In this document: positions 38,760 through 48,582 of the stretch, piece after piece
Layout of the letters: every line of letters begins with the position of its first letter
How positions within the stretch are numbered: the first letter of the stretch is position 1
Assembly (NCBI GenBank): GCA_012927585.1
Contig: JABBOY010000018.1
Span: 1 to 64,000 of the forward strand
Reading direction: 5' to 3'
DNA from: Glaciimonas sp.
Lineage (GTDB): Bacteria > Pseudomonadota > Gammaproteobacteria > Burkholderiales > Burkholderiaceae_D
DNA length: 64,000 nucleotides
Program-made: the position numbers and the translations under genes
Notes under the pieces: model-generated
Told to the model about the DNA's origin: nothing
What the model saw: the letters and a program-made list of their open reading frames with translations, nothing else
Database searches by the model: none

Positions 38760-40058
38760 TTATGCAACTTTCTTGTCATCGAAGAATTGTGCATCTTCAG
38801 TTGAGCCATGCAGTGCAGTTGTGGACGACTGGCCTTGCTGAATCACTTGGGTTACTGCATCGAAGTAACCAGTACCGACTTCGCGCTGATGCTTGACTGC
38901 AGTAAAACCTTTTTCGGCGGCGGCAAATTCCAACTCTTGCAATTCAACGAAAGCCGACATCTGGTTGCGGGCATAGCCGTGCGCCAGGTTGAACATGCCA
39001 TAGTTTAGTGCATGAAAGCCAGCCAAAGTGATGAACTGGAACTTGTAGCCCATGCGGCCGAGTTCTTTCTGAAAATTGGCGATGGTGGCATCGTCCAGAT
39101 TTTTTTTCCAGTTGAATGATGGTGAGCAGTTATAGGACAACAGTTTGCCTGGGAACTTGGCGTGGATCGCGTCAGCGAATGCCTTGGCGTATTCCAAGTC
39201 CGGTTTGCCGGTTTCGCACCAAATCATGTCGGCGTATTCAGCGTAAGCCAAACCGCGCGAGATTGCCTGTTGCAGACCTGGTTTCGTCTTGTAAAAACCT
39301 TCAACCGTGCGCTCGCCCGTCAGGAATGGCTTGTCATTGTCATCCACATCGGATGTGATCAAATCGGCTGCTTCCGCATCGGTACGAGCCAACAGTACGG
39401 TTGGCGTTCCCATTACGTCGGCTGCCAACCGTGCAGCGTTCAGTTTTTCAACCGCTTCACGGGTAGGAACCAGAACTTTGCCACCCATATGGCCGCATTT
39501 TTTTACCGACGCCAATTGATCTTCAAAGTGAACGCCGGATGCGCCCGCTTCAATCATCGACTTCATCAATTCGAATGCGTTCAACACGCCGCCGAAACCG
39601 GCTTCTGCATCGGCTACGATCGGCGCGAAGAAATCGATGTCGCCTTTGCCTTCGGACCATTGAATTTGATCGGCTCGGGTCAGACAGTTGTTGATGCGCT
39701 TGACCACCAGTGGAACTGAGTTGGCTGGGTACAGCGATTGATCAGGATACATTTCGCCAGCAACGTTGGCGTCGCCTGCAACTTGCCAGCCGGACAGGTA
39801 TATAGCTTTTAGACCAGCCTTGACCTGTTGCATGGCTTGGTTACCAGTCAATGCGCCGAGTGCGTTGACGAACGGCTCGTTATTGATCAAATCCCATAGC
39901 TTGATGGAACCGTTTTTCGCCAAAGTGTGCTCAACCTTGATGGAGCCACGCAGACGAATCACGTCTTCCGCTTTGTAGTTACGCTTGATACCTTTCCAGC
40001 GCGGGTTGGTATCCCAATCTTTTTGCAGTTCTGCTACTTGCTGTTCACGTGTTGACAT
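38760..40058 (-). CDS. aceA: Isocitrate lyase
   Basis: The 432-residue enzyme cleaves isocitrate to glyoxylate and succinate in the glyoxylate bypass. The catalytic signature [14 protein letters not shown] lies near residue 187. [22 protein letters not shown] and [16 protein letters not shown] are family segments. Length matches the enterobacterial-type enzyme. A 14-bp palindrome stands upstream and a long hairpin terminator downstream, so it is probably a single-gene unit. Confidence 0.97.
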   Translation of the reverse strand: MSTREQQVAELQKDWDTNPRWKGIKRNYKAEDVIRLRGSIKVEHTLAKNGSIKLWDLINNEPFVNALGALTGNQAMQQVKAGLKAIYLSGWQVAGDANVAGEMYPDQSLYPANSVPLVVKRINNCLTRADQIQWSEGKGDIDFFAPIVADAEAGFGGVLNAFELMKSMIEAGASGVHFEDQLASVKKCGHMGGKVLVPTREAVEKLNAARLAADVMGTPTVLLARTDAEAADLITSDVDDNDKPFLTGERTVEGFYKTKPGLQQAISRGLAYAEYADMIWCETGKPDLEYAKAFADAIHAKFPGKLLSYNCSPSFNWKKNLDDATIANFQKELGRMGYKFQFITLAGFHALNYGMFNLAHGYARNQMSAFVELQELEFAAAEKGFTAVKHQREVGTGYFDAVTQVIQQGQSSTTALHGSTEDAQFFDDKKVA

Positions 40059-40148
40059 TGCATTCTCCTGATGGCTAAAAAGTAGATAAATTAAATAAAA
40101 TTAAAGTTGATGTAAATAATAATAGACTTCTTTTTGCAAAGCAACAAG

Positions 40149-40162
40149 GTCTTATATAAGAC
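40149..40162. promoter_or_regulatory. 14-bp perfect palindrome upstream of aceA (candidate operator)
   Basis: GTCTTATATAAGAC is a perfect palindrome about 90 bases before the aceA start. Such sites are typical for a dimeric repressor or activator. The cognate regulator cannot be named from the sequence. Confidence 0.55.
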
Positions 40163-40480
40163 ATATATCTAAAATTTTATCTATATTTATCAATATCTTA
40201 TAAGTAAATTATCGCGATGTGGAATATAATTCCTCAAAATGAAAGATAACGTCGCTACAGAAACAAATCGCTTTCCACGATATGAAAAAATGATTCCACT
40301 TTATGAAAAATATCCGGTTTGCAATTCAAAAATGGGACGTGAAAGATTTAACTTTCAGTACAGATGTACTGCGCCGCAACAATTGATTCGATTTACAATA
40401 GATACAAGCTTGGTTTTACCTAATCAATCATCCATGTATTATCTGAGTACTTATATTTTTCTCTCAACCAGAGACACATT

Positions 40481-41200
40481 ATGAAAGTTACGCAAATTCA
40501 TCCTGTCATACGAGATATTTCCGATTGCGGTAGATGCGCAGTGCGCGAAAACTCCTTGTTTTCTGAATTCACCGATGAAGATTTTCGTCTGATTCAAGCA
40601 CCCATCGAAGATTTTCGATTTACCCCTGGAGCGGTGATATATAAGCAAGGCGATAAAGTCAATGGGCTATATACGATTCGTAGCGGCATGGTCAAATTGA
40701 ATCGCCTGAATGTCGATGGGACTCAGCGCATCCTGCGCATCCTGCGCATCGGCGACATCATCGGCTTAGAAGCCAGTCTCAGCCAACATTACGAAAACGA
40801 TGCAATAGCCATCAATACAGTAACTGCCTGTCGTATTCCGAGCGAAGCCATTGCACGCCTGGACCGCGAGTCGCCCCGCTTGCACCATAACTTAATGAAA
40901 AAATGGCACGAAACCTTGATTGAGGCCGACCAATGGTTTGGGGAACTCACCAACGGTCTGGCGCGTGTACGAATGGCACGTCTGCTATTGAAGATGCGTG
41001 ACTCGGATGAATCTGATGTGTCGTCGCTATTTTCGTTGGAAGACATAGGCTCGGTGCTGGGCATGACCATCGAAACAGCCAGCCGTATTATCAACACTCT
41101 GCTGCGGGAAGGGAAAATCAGACGCATCAATGGTGGCGACCGTCATTACCAGATCGATATCGCGGCACTGGAGAAAGAGTCGCAATCTAGCGCTTTGTAA
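40481..41200 (+). CDS. Crp/Fnr-family transcription regulator
   Basis: The 239-residue protein has a cyclic-nucleotide-binding-like domain (IYKQGDKVNGLYTIRSGMVK) and a C-terminal winged helix-turn-helix with LEDIGSVLGMTIETASRIIN. The FNR-like N-terminus keeps only CGRC of the usual cysteine cluster, plus one Cys in TVTACRI; the third N-terminal Cys is missing. A standard oxygen-labile [4Fe-4S] cluster is therefore doubtful. It is divergent from aceA over about 420 bases that hold no other convincing gene. Confidence 0.88.
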   Translation: MKVTQIHPVIRDISDCGRCAVRENSLFSEFTDEDFRLIQAPIEDFRFTPGAVIYKQGDKVNGLYTIRSGMVKLNRLNVDGTQRILRILRIGDIIGLEASLSQHYENDAIAINTVTACRIPSEAIARLDRESPRLHHNLMKKWHETLIEADQWFGELTNGLARVRMARLLLKMRDSDESDVSSLFSLEDIGSVLGMTIETASRIINTLLREGKIRRINGGDRHYQIDIAALEKESQSSAL

Positions 41201-41562
41201 ACGGAAAATCGCCCATAGTGACCGCCGATTCCAAAATTCTTTCTTGGAGAAAACACCAGTCCACGATTCCTGTAGACCGGTCGTGCTTCTGTTGTTTGCC
41301 CCTGAAAACAGACTAGGAAAGGACTAGCGGCGCTATGCGAGGTTGAGCGATGTCAACTATTCGGCATACCCAAACATGACATTGCACGAATGTCTCGAAG
41401 GGGCATCAAAAAATTCATCTTTATAACAGATTAGGATTGTTTTAAAGACAAATATATTTTGTTGTACCATGAAATGATTTGCGGTACGCATCCAAAAATC
41501 AACAGTAGAAACAATTGTCAGGGCAGACCAAATCACCGAATAAAACATCCCCACAAAATATT
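41201..41562. other. Gene-free stretch between the Crp/Fnr gene and the DUF218 gene
   Basis: No coding frame, RNA or clear repeat was recognised. The sequence is AT-rich in its second half. Confidence 0.5.
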
Positions 41563-42123
41563 ATGCAGCGACTAAAGTTACTTATCCTCATTTGCCTTAG
41601 TTGCTTCCTGTTAGCAACAAGTGCGATTGTTGCGGCAGGACTCAATGATCAACTCGCCAACGCAGACTTGATAGTTGTTCCAGGCAACGCTGTTGCACGC
41701 GACGGGACTCCCAGCCCAAGACTACGAGCTCGACTTGACGTGGCACTACAGTTATTCCAAGAGCGCCGTGCGCCTCTGATCTTCGTGAGCGGCGGCACAG
41801 GAAAGGAAGGGTTTGACGAAGCAATCTCGATGTCGAACTACCTAGTAAAGAATGGTGTTCCTGCGACTGCGATTATCAAAGATAGTATGGGAATCGACAC
41901 AGCGGCCACTGCTAAGAACGCAGCGAACTTCATCCGCACAAATAACCTCAAGACTGCATTGGTTGCCACGCAATACTTCCACGTTGCGCGCACAAAACTA
42001 GCGCTTGAGCGCAATGGCGTCCTGGTAACGGGTACTGTGCATGCCCGTTACTTCGAAATGCGAGATTTTTATTCAATTCCGAGGGAGGTAATCGCTTATA
42101 TCGCGTACACAGCAAAGTTGTGA
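41563..42123 (+). CDS. DUF218 (YdcF/SanA-type) protein
   Basis: The 186-residue protein has an N-terminal hydrophobic signal or anchor (LKLLILICLSCFLLATSAIV), then ADLIVVPGNAVARDGTPSPR, IFVSGGTGKEGFDEA and a late KTALVATQYFHVARTKL. These are the conserved DUF218 blocks. Relatives act in the envelope, but the reaction is unproven. It has no operon partner here. Confidence 0.8.
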   Translation: MQRLKLLILICLSCFLLATSAIVAAGLNDQLANADLIVVPGNAVARDGTPSPRLRARLDVALQLFQERRAPLIFVSGGTGKEGFDEAISMSNYLVKNGVPATAIIKDSMGIDTAATAKNAANFIRTNNLKTALVATQYFHVARTKLALERNGVLVTGTVHARYFEMRDFYSIPREVIAYIAYTAKL

Positions 42124-42195
42124 ATTGAAGCTTGCACAGCCACCAGCGCAGTTTGATCACGTAAAAACGCAGGCGGTACCTGTCCTATTACTCAT

Positions 42196-42867
<672 letters not shown>

Positions 42868-43281
42868 TTACCCCAGAGCTGCAACCAACGCCTCGAACGG
42901 CAGCAGCACACACCCATGGCGACTGGCGTGACCACCAACTGGCGCGAAGCACGCCAACTCCGCCCATCCTGAAGGTACCGGCCCGGCGTTCTTTAACATC
43001 GTCTTGAGTTCAGCTGCAGCCTGCCTGATCTCATCGCCACTCTTGCCGGTGGCATGCAAACCGATGACAGCGGCACTAGCCTGGCACAGGATGCACCCGT
43101 TCACTTCGTGTCCGACTTTGGCCACCCGGCCCACATGCATGACGAGATCCAGCGTGACGCGGTCGCCGCACAAGGGGCTATCGCGCATGACACTGACGTC
43201 CACGCGCGCGAGGCGACCCGCACCGCTGGCCTGTTCGGCCAGCTTGCGGATTGTCCTGTTGTAAAGGTCTTCCATGCTCAT
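42868..43281 (-). CDS. NifU/IscU/SufU-like scaffold protein
   Basis: The 137-residue protein has the three-cysteine pattern of the U-type Fe-S scaffold: DSPLCGDRVTL near residue 34, GCILCQASAAVIG near 63 and ASRHGCVLLPFEAL near 125. The ATG chosen overlaps the preceding stop (ATGA). It lacks C-terminal NifU domains. Its place as the last gene of a molybdenum-hydroxylase maturation operon suggests a dedicated Fe-S delivery role, which is inference. Confidence 0.85.
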   Translation of the reverse strand: MSMEDLYNRTIRKLAEQASGAGRLARVDVSVMRDSPLCGDRVTLDLVMHVGRVAKVGHEVNGCILCQASAAVIGLHATGKSGDEIRQAAAELKTMLKNAGPVPSGWAELACFAPVGGHASRHGCVLLPFEALVAALG

Positions 43282-44897
43282 GTTAAGGATGATATGGCCT
43301 TCAAGTCTTGCGCGGTGTCGACATCGGCAAAAATGGCATCGGTTGCCATCTCCACCCCAACGATCTGGTCGGCATGCGTGGCGAGCAACGCACGTGCGCC
43401 CTGGTCGCCGTCGATGGCCTGCATCGCGGCAAAATGACGCCGCGGCCACAACACCGGATTGCCGCGCCGGCCTTCGTTCACTGGCGCCACGATCACCGAG
43501 TTTACGGCGTCGAATGCTGCGATCAGCGCGTCGATGTGCACTGCGCTCACTTGCGGCATGTCGCCCAGGAGGACGACCACCCCGTCCACATCCTGCGGCA
43601 AGACGGCGATGCCTCTACGCAACGAAGTCGACATGCCTTGCGCATGATCCGGGTTGTGCACAAAGGTGACGCCCGGTGCGGCGGCGATCGCTTCAACTTG
43701 CTCGGCCTCGAAGCCGGTCACCACCGTGACCGAGCAGGTTCTCGCGGCGCGCGCCGCGTTCACGACGCGCCGTACCATAGGCACGCCGCCTACATTCTGC
43801 AAGAGCTTGTTGGCGCCATCCATGCGGCTGGAGCGGCCGGCGGCGAGAATCAGGGCGGCGATGCGGGGCCCGGTCTCAGCTTGCGACAGCGCTATGGCGT
43901 CCTCCTCTTCTTCTTCGTCCCCACCGGGCGCGCTGCGGATCAGTCCGCCCACACCCATGCCCATCATGTCCTCGCGCGTAACGGGCAGTTTCGCCAGCAG
44001 GCGATGCAATACCCAGTCCAGGCCATTCAAGCGGCTCGAGCGTGCGCATCCGGGAAGGATGACCACCGGCACATCACTGACGCTGGCCAGCAACAGCATG
44101 TTGCCGGGCTCGACCGGCATGCCGAAATGCACGATTTCGCCGCCGGCCGCAACAATGGCCGCAGGCACGACGTCGGCGCGGTCCTTGCTGACGGTGGCGC
44201 CGCAAATCAGCACCAGGTCGCAGCCTGCGGCGAGCGTCTGCCGCAGCGCGCTGGCTAGCTCGGCGGTGCGGTGCGTGCAACGCATTTCCAGCGAGAGTCG
44301 GCTGCCCAGAAGTTGCAGACGGTTGCGTGTGACGGTGGCGGTATTGCGCAGCATGCTCTCTTTCATGCCCGGCAACTCACTCAGAATCAGGGCCGCGCGG
44401 TGCGGCTGCAGTGGCGCCACGCTGAGCGGCGCGACGGACATTTGCTTGCGGCAGCGTTCGATCATAGTGCGCGCCACGGCAAACGGCATGATCTTCACCG
44501 AGGCGATTACCTGTCCTTTGCGCACCACCGTGAATGGTGCCAACGTAGCCACGGTAATCGCCTCGTCGAGCCGGTTCAAACGCGCAATGCCTTCGGCGTC
44601 GACCAGCACCAGTCCGGGCCCCACAGCGTGCAGATTGCAGCGGCCAGTGCGGGGTTCGCGCGTGACCGTGCCGGCACCCACCAGCAGGGACGCGATCGCG
44701 CCGGCGGCGACGTTCTCGGAAATGTCTTCGCTTTCGAGCCGGGCACCCAGCACGATTTCGACTCCGGCCTGCTGCAATGCGGCGATATCTGCGCCGTCCA
44801 ACACCCGGCCCTTTCTCAGTGTGCGCTGGCCTAGTGCGATGGTGTGGGCCAGCGTCAAGCCCTCGGACTGCTCAATGCGAAATTCTCCGAAAATCAT
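43278..44897 (-). CDS. MoeA-like molybdopterin-binding domain fused to MocA-type nucleotidyltransferase
   Basis: The 539-residue fusion has an N-terminal MoeA-like part (residues 1-330: TLAHTIALGQRTLRKGRVL, RTGRCNLHAVGPGLVLVD, VLICGATVSKDRADVVPAAI). A linker with DEEEEEDA follows. The C-terminal part (345-539) is a NTP-transferase fold with LILAAGRSSRMDGANKLL, VVLLGDMPQVS and GNPVLWPRRHF, then GDQGARALL and FADVDTAQDL. MocA transfers CMP to molybdopterin, making the cofactor form used by xanthine-oxidase-family enzymes. Such fusions are known. ATGA overlaps on both sides indicate coupling. Confidence 0.87.
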   Translation of the reverse strand: MIFGEFRIEQSEGLTLAHTIALGQRTLRKGRVLDGADIAALQQAGVEIVLGARLESEDISENVAAGAIASLLVGAGTVTREPRTGRCNLHAVGPGLVLVDAEGIARLNRLDEAITVATLAPFTVVRKGQVIASVKIMPFAVARTMIERCRKQMSVAPLSVAPLQPHRAALILSELPGMKESMLRNTATVTRNRLQLLGSRLSLEMRCTHRTAELASALRQTLAAGCDLVLICGATVSKDRADVVPAAIVAAGGEIVHFGMPVEPGNMLLLASVSDVPVVILPGCARSSRLNGLDWVLHRLLAKLPVTREDMMGMGVGGLIRSAPGGDEEEEEDAIALSQAETGPRIAALILAAGRSSRMDGANKLLQNVGGVPMVRRVVNAARAARTCSVTVVTGFEAEQVEAIAAAPGVTFVHNPDHAQGMSTSLRRGIAVLPQDVDGVVVLLGDMPQVSAVHIDALIAAFDAVNSVIVAPVNEGRRGNPVLWPRRHFAAMQAIDGDQGARALLATHADQIVGVEMATDAIFADVDTAQDLKAISSLT

Positions 44898-46714
44898 TTG
44901 GCGTCGCCCCGGTAGCGCGCCTGAATGACTTGCGCCAGGATGGCGACGGCGATCTCTGCCGGCAAGCGCCCGCCGAGATCGAGACCAACCGGCGCATGAA
45001 TGCGGCCGAGCGATTCGCCCAGACCCAACTCGGTGAGCCGCGCCACGCGTTTGGCATGAGTGCGGGTGCTGCCCAGCGCGCCGATATAGAACGCCTTGCT
45101 GCGTAACGCCGCCACCAGCGCCGGATCGTCTAGCTTGGGATCGTGCGAAAGCGTCACGACGGCGGTCTGGGTATCGATGCGAATCTGCTTCATTGCCTCG
45201 TCAGGCCATGCAGTGCTGACCGAGATGCCGGGCAGTCGCTCAGGCGTCGCGAACGCGCGCCGCGGGTCGATGACGATGACTTCGAATCCCGCCATCGCCG
45301 CCATCGGCGCCAGCGCCTGGGCGATATGCACGGCGCCGATCACGACCAGGCGCGGCGCGGCAACATAAACCCGCGCGAACAGCGTGCCGCTACCCGATTC
45401 GAGCACGCCGCTGCGGTCGGCAGCAATCATAGCGTGCGCCTCGGCGAGTTGTTCCTCGGTCAGTGCAAGGCTACCCACCATGCTATCGTCTGTCACCAGT
45501 GCCTGCGCCCCGTCGGCGATACGCGTGACCATAGCGACCGGGTTCTTGGCGGCACACTCCGTCATCAGACGCTCGAATAACCCCTGTGGCATGACGCGCT
45601 CCACGAAGACTTCCACCCGGCCACCGCAAGACAAGCCGACTTCCCATGCCAGCGCGTCGGAGACGCCGAATTCCAGCATGCGCGGCTTGCCATCTGAGAT
45701 CGCGGCTTGGGCTTCGGTAATCACGGCCCCTTCGATGCAACCGCCCGACACCGAGCCGAGGAAGGCCCCGCCTTCCTCGACTGCCAGATGGCTGCCTTGC
45801 GGCCGCGGCGAAGAACCCCAGGTGCGTACTACCGTGGCCAACGCCACGCCTTTACCGGCCGCGCGCCAAAGCCCGATCTGCTGCATCAGGTCATGCTCGG
45901 TTGCCTGCGATATTTTTGCGGCGGAAACAGGCGGGACAGCTTGTGTGGCCCACTGCAAGCGCCGCCCAACGCCCACCGCCGCCCGGTGCGCATCGATCTT
46001 GTCGGCCAGCTGCGCAATGCCCGCGCCGCTAGTGGCCACAGTTTGCAATACTTCCACCTTCCAGTCCGTTTGATTGCGCAGATGCAGCATATTCTGCAGG
46101 TCGCGCACAGTACGCCCCGCAAGCGGAAGGTCGGCCTTGTTGACGACCAGGATGTCGGCAATCTCCAGCACGCCGGCCTTGATGGCCTGCACATCGTCGC
46201 CCATGCCGGGCGGACAGAGCACGATACGAGTATCGGCACAATAGCTGATCTCGACTTCGGACTGGCCGGTGCCCACAGTCTCGACCAGCACAACATCGAA
46301 GCCAACTGCATCGAACAGGTCAACGATCTTGCTGGTGGTGAGCGACAATCCGCCCAGATGGCCGCGCGCCGACACGGACCGAATAAACACGCCGCCGTGC
46401 GCGCCGTGCTCATCCATACGCACCCGGTCGCCCAAGACAGCGCCGCCGGTGATGGGGCTGGAGGGGTCCACCGCGAGCACCGCGATGCGCCGGCCGCGCC
46501 GGATCAATTCACCGAGCAGCGCGTTGATCAAAGTCGATTTGCCGGCGCCTGGAGCCCCGGTAATGCCGACAACGTGAGCCCGACCGCAGTGCGGTGCCAG
46601 GCTGGCGACAAGTTCCTCCGCGCCAGGGCGGTTGTTCTCGATCAGACTGATGGCCCGCGCCAAGGCCGGGCGGGAACCTGAGAGGATGGTATCAATTCCA
46701 ATAAACGAGCTCAT
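44894..46714 (-). CDS. MeaB/ArgK-type GTPase fused to XdhC/CoxI maturation factor
   Basis: The 606-residue protein joins two families. Residues 1-265 are a MeaB-like G3E GTPase: GITGAPGAGKSTLINALLGE (P-loop), AVDPSSPITGGAVLGDRVRM, VETVGTGQSEVEIS and NKADLPL. The C-terminal dimerisation arm of MeaB is missing. Residues 280-606 are XdhC: ATVVRTWGSSPRPQGSHLAV, GSVSGGCIEGAV, and a Rossmann part VIGAVHIAQALAPMAAMAGF and IGALGSTRTHAKR. XdhC binds and inserts sulfurated Moco into xanthine-oxidase-type enzymes; MeaB chaperones B12-dependent mutases. AAGGAACG lies eight bases before the ATG. Confidence 0.9.
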   Translation of the reverse strand: MSSFIGIDTILSGSRPALARAISLIENNRPGAEELVASLAPHCGRAHVVGITGAPGAGKSTLINALLGELIRRGRRIAVLAVDPSSPITGGAVLGDRVRMDEHGAHGGVFIRSVSARGHLGGLSLTTSKIVDLFDAVGFDVVLVETVGTGQSEVEISYCADTRIVLCPPGMGDDVQAIKAGVLEIADILVVNKADLPLAGRTVRDLQNMLHLRNQTDWKVEVLQTVATSGAGIAQLADKIDAHRAAVGVGRRLQWATQAVPPVSAAKISQATEHDLMQQIGLWRAAGKGVALATVVRTWGSSPRPQGSHLAVEEGGAFLGSVSGGCIEGAVITEAQAAISDGKPRMLEFGVSDALAWEVGLSCGGRVEVFVERVMPQGLFERLMTECAAKNPVAMVTRIADGAQALVTDDSMVGSLALTEEQLAEAHAMIAADRSGVLESGSGTLFARVYVAAPRLVVIGAVHIAQALAPMAAMAGFEVIVIDPRRAFATPERLPGISVSTAWPDEAMKQIRIDTQTAVVTLSHDPKLDDPALVAALRSKAFYIGALGSTRTHAKRVARLTELGLGESLGRIHAPVGLDLGGRLPAEIAVAILAQVIQARYRGDAK

Positions 46715-46802
46715 ATACGAGCGTTCCTTGTTTTATAGTTTATGGTTTATGTATTATGATGCACATTATCATGTAGAATTGCGTGAATTATTTACTAAGT
46801 TA

Positions 46803-46816
46803 TGCAATATTTTGCA
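46803..46816. promoter_or_regulatory. Candidate operator TGCAATATTTTGCA upstream of nnrS
   Basis: A near-palindrome that recurs at 48494-48507 and, identical to that second copy when reverse complemented, at 54248-54261. Here a TAAAAT -10-like box follows about 23 bases downstream. Confidence 0.5.
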
Positions 46817-46888
46817 CAATTGACGAATGCGATGCTGTAAAATAAAATGCATCCAAATAGCATTATGGCCTTTTTGCCTGGTATTTAG

Positions 46889-46933
46889 ATGAAAAATGAA
46901 TTTCTTGATCGCGCGGGATGCAGGGTTCCGTAA
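46889..46933 (+). CDS. 14-codon leader ORF, duplicated stub of the gene at 48583
   Basis: MKNEFLDRAGCRVP followed by TAA. The DNA from this ATG through CTTGATCGC and CGGGATG is almost the same as the start of the gene at 48583 (MENDFLDRSGW). The upstream promoter region is also shared. The stub ends 14 bases before the preferred nnrS start and could couple nnrS translation. Confidence 0.55.
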   Translation: MKNEFLDRAGCRVP

Positions 46934-46947
46934 CTGACAAAATCGCA

Positions 46948-48126
46948 ATGGCATCGTTCTCCGCATCGCCTTCTTCCGGTTTTTTTTCCGCCCCGCTCTG
47001 GCGCAGCGCTTTCCGTCCGTTCTATCTGTTCGGCGCGAGCTATGGCGCGCTGTTCATGCTGGCATGGCTGGGTGCGTATGTAGACATGTGGCCGGCCATG
47101 TCGCCCGGTATGCCACTCCGCTTCTGGCACGGCCATGAGATCGTGTTCGGCTTCGCCGCCGCAATCATCACCGGGATCGTGCTGACCGCGCTGCCAACCT
47201 GGGTCGGCACCGAGGAAATCAAGGGCGGCCGGCTGGCGCTACTGGCCACTCTCTGGCTGGCCGGCCGCATTGCCGTGTGGCTTGCGCCATGGCTGCCGCT
47301 TGCAACCGTCGCCGCATTCGATTGCGCACTGTTTCCGGCCGTTGCGCTGATGGTCGGGCCGCAACTGCTGCGCGCAAAAAATAGGCTCTACCTGCTCCTG
47401 CTGCCGGTGCTAGCCGGACTGTTTGCCGCCAACATCGCATTCCATCTGGGCAGCGCTTCATTCGGCCTGCGCCTGGCGATTTACAGCATCATGCTGCTCT
47501 ACGTTTTAAAAGGCGGCGTGCTGATACCGGTCTTCACCGGCAATGCACTGCGCGAAAAAAAGCGCGGAGACGACATTCCGCTCTTTTTCGGCCTGGATGT
47601 GCTCGCTGCCGTGTCAATCGTGGTGCTGGCTGGCTTGGACCTGGCCGCCCTGCCGGCGCGCTGGACCGGACTCGCCGCTGCAGCTGCCTGCCTTATTCAC
47701 GCGCTGCGACTGGCGCGCTGGCGCGGCTGGCTGGTGATGGATGCGCCGCTCGTGTTTGTTATGCACCTAGGTTACGCTTGGCTGGTCGTCGCGCTCGGCC
47801 TGAAGGCTGCCGCCGACCTTGCCGGCGCAGTGCCGGAATCGGCCTGGCTGCATGCCTTCACTGTCGGCGCGCTCGGCATGATGATGATGGGCCTGATGAC
47901 CCGCGTCGTATTGCGCCATACCGGCCGCCCGCTGATTTTGCCGCCGGCAATCGTGGCGGCCTTTGCGCTCATGTTCGCCGCGGCCTTGCTGCGCGTGTCG
48001 GCCGCGCTGCTTGATCTCGGGCACACCTTTGTCGCGACATCCACCTTGCTGTGGATCGCGCCGTTTCTGGCGTATCTTGCGCTGTTTGGAGCGATCCTAC
48101 TGCGCCCAAGCAAAGGGCACGGCTGA
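46948..48126 (+). CDS. nnrS: NnrS family heme-copper membrane protein
   Basis: The 392-residue protein has about twelve hydrophobic helices and the NnrS signatures PLWRSAFRPFYLFGASYGAL, WHGHEIVFGFAAAIITGIVL (His pair), LTALPTWVGTEEIKG and a late HAFTVGALGMMMMGLMTRVV. NnrS proteins are induced by nitric oxide and protect against nitrosative stress in denitrifiers. An in-frame ATG at 46918 would add ten residues overlapping the leader stub; the ATG at 46948 fits family N-termini better. Neither has a clear ribosome-binding site. No denitrification reductases are in the window. Confidence 0.88.
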   Translation: MASFSASPSSGFFSAPLWRSAFRPFYLFGASYGALFMLAWLGAYVDMWPAMSPGMPLRFWHGHEIVFGFAAAIITGIVLTALPTWVGTEEIKGGRLALLATLWLAGRIAVWLAPWLPLATVAAFDCALFPAVALMVGPQLLRAKNRLYLLLLPVLAGLFAANIAFHLGSASFGLRLAIYSIMLLYVLKGGVLIPVFTGNALREKKRGDDIPLFFGLDVLAAVSIVVLAGLDLAALPARWTGLAAAAACLIHALRLARWRGWLVMDAPLVFVMHLGYAWLVVALGLKAAADLAGAVPESAWLHAFTVGALGMMMMGLMTRVVLRHTGRPLILPPAIVAAFALMFAAALLRVSAALLDLGHTFVATSTLLWIAPFLAYLALFGAILLRPSKGHG

Positions 48127-48127
48127 T

Positions 48128-48363
48128 CCCCGGTCTTTGTAACGCGCCTGTACGCCCTGCTCCAAAATCGAGACTGCGGTTTCCGAGCCGCCCAAATCGA
48201 GACCGCTCGGAGCCCTGATTCGTCCAGGCCCAGCTCCGTGATCTGCTCCCGCGCCTGGCGTGGGTGCGCGTGCTGCTCAGCGCGCAATGGAGAAAGCCTT
48301 GATGTACAAGGCTGCAGCCTGAGCCGGATCGTTCAGCTTGGGATCGTGCAAGAGCGTCACGCA
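48128..48363 (-). pseudogene. Relic of a second xdhC 3' end
   Basis: Reading the minus strand across frames gives LTELGLDES, then GLDLGGSETAVSILEQGVQA and RYKDRGSA, matching the C-terminus of the intact XdhC domain (LTELGLGESLGRI, VGLDLGGRLPAEIAVAI, QARYRGDAK). The DNA block CTTGGGATCGTGC is shared with the intact copy. Frames are broken and only about 80 codons remain. It abuts the nnrS stop. Confidence 0.75.
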
Positions 48364-48493
48364 TTTGCCCGCAACAAACGCCGACAGATCGATTTGGAAG
48401 ATGAGGCCATATGCAACATCCTTTACATTTATGCATTATAATACATTTAATAATGGACAATCAAGATAAAATACAGACTACAGAATTTCATTC

Positions 48494-48507
48494 TGCATTA
48501 TTTTGCA
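48494..48507. promoter_or_regulatory. Candidate operator TGCATTATTTTGCA upstream of the gene at 48583
   Basis: Same near-palindrome as upstream of nnrS and as in the paa intergenic region. It is followed by GCGATGC and a TATAAT at 48529-48534 that would serve as the -10. Confidence 0.55.
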
Positions 48508-48582
48508 CAATACAAACATGCGATGCTATATAATTAAATTCAGCTAAACATGGCAACACGAGCATTTATGCACGATAACCGC

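Noticed and set aside
40239-40484. Small frame of 81 residues between aceA and the Crp/Fnr gene
   Set aside because: No ribosome-binding site, AT-rich composition and no recognisable motif; more likely promoter and leader DNA.
43654-44928. Plus-strand open frame of 424 residues
   Set aside because: Antisense shadow of the MoeA-MocA gene, Ser/Arg/Thr-rich with no motif and no ribosome-binding site.
46803-46850. FNR/NnrR or NsrR box upstream of nnrS
   Set aside because: No TTGAT-N4-ATCAA is present, and the GATGC...GCATC spacing is longer than known NsrR sites, so no named regulator is assigned.
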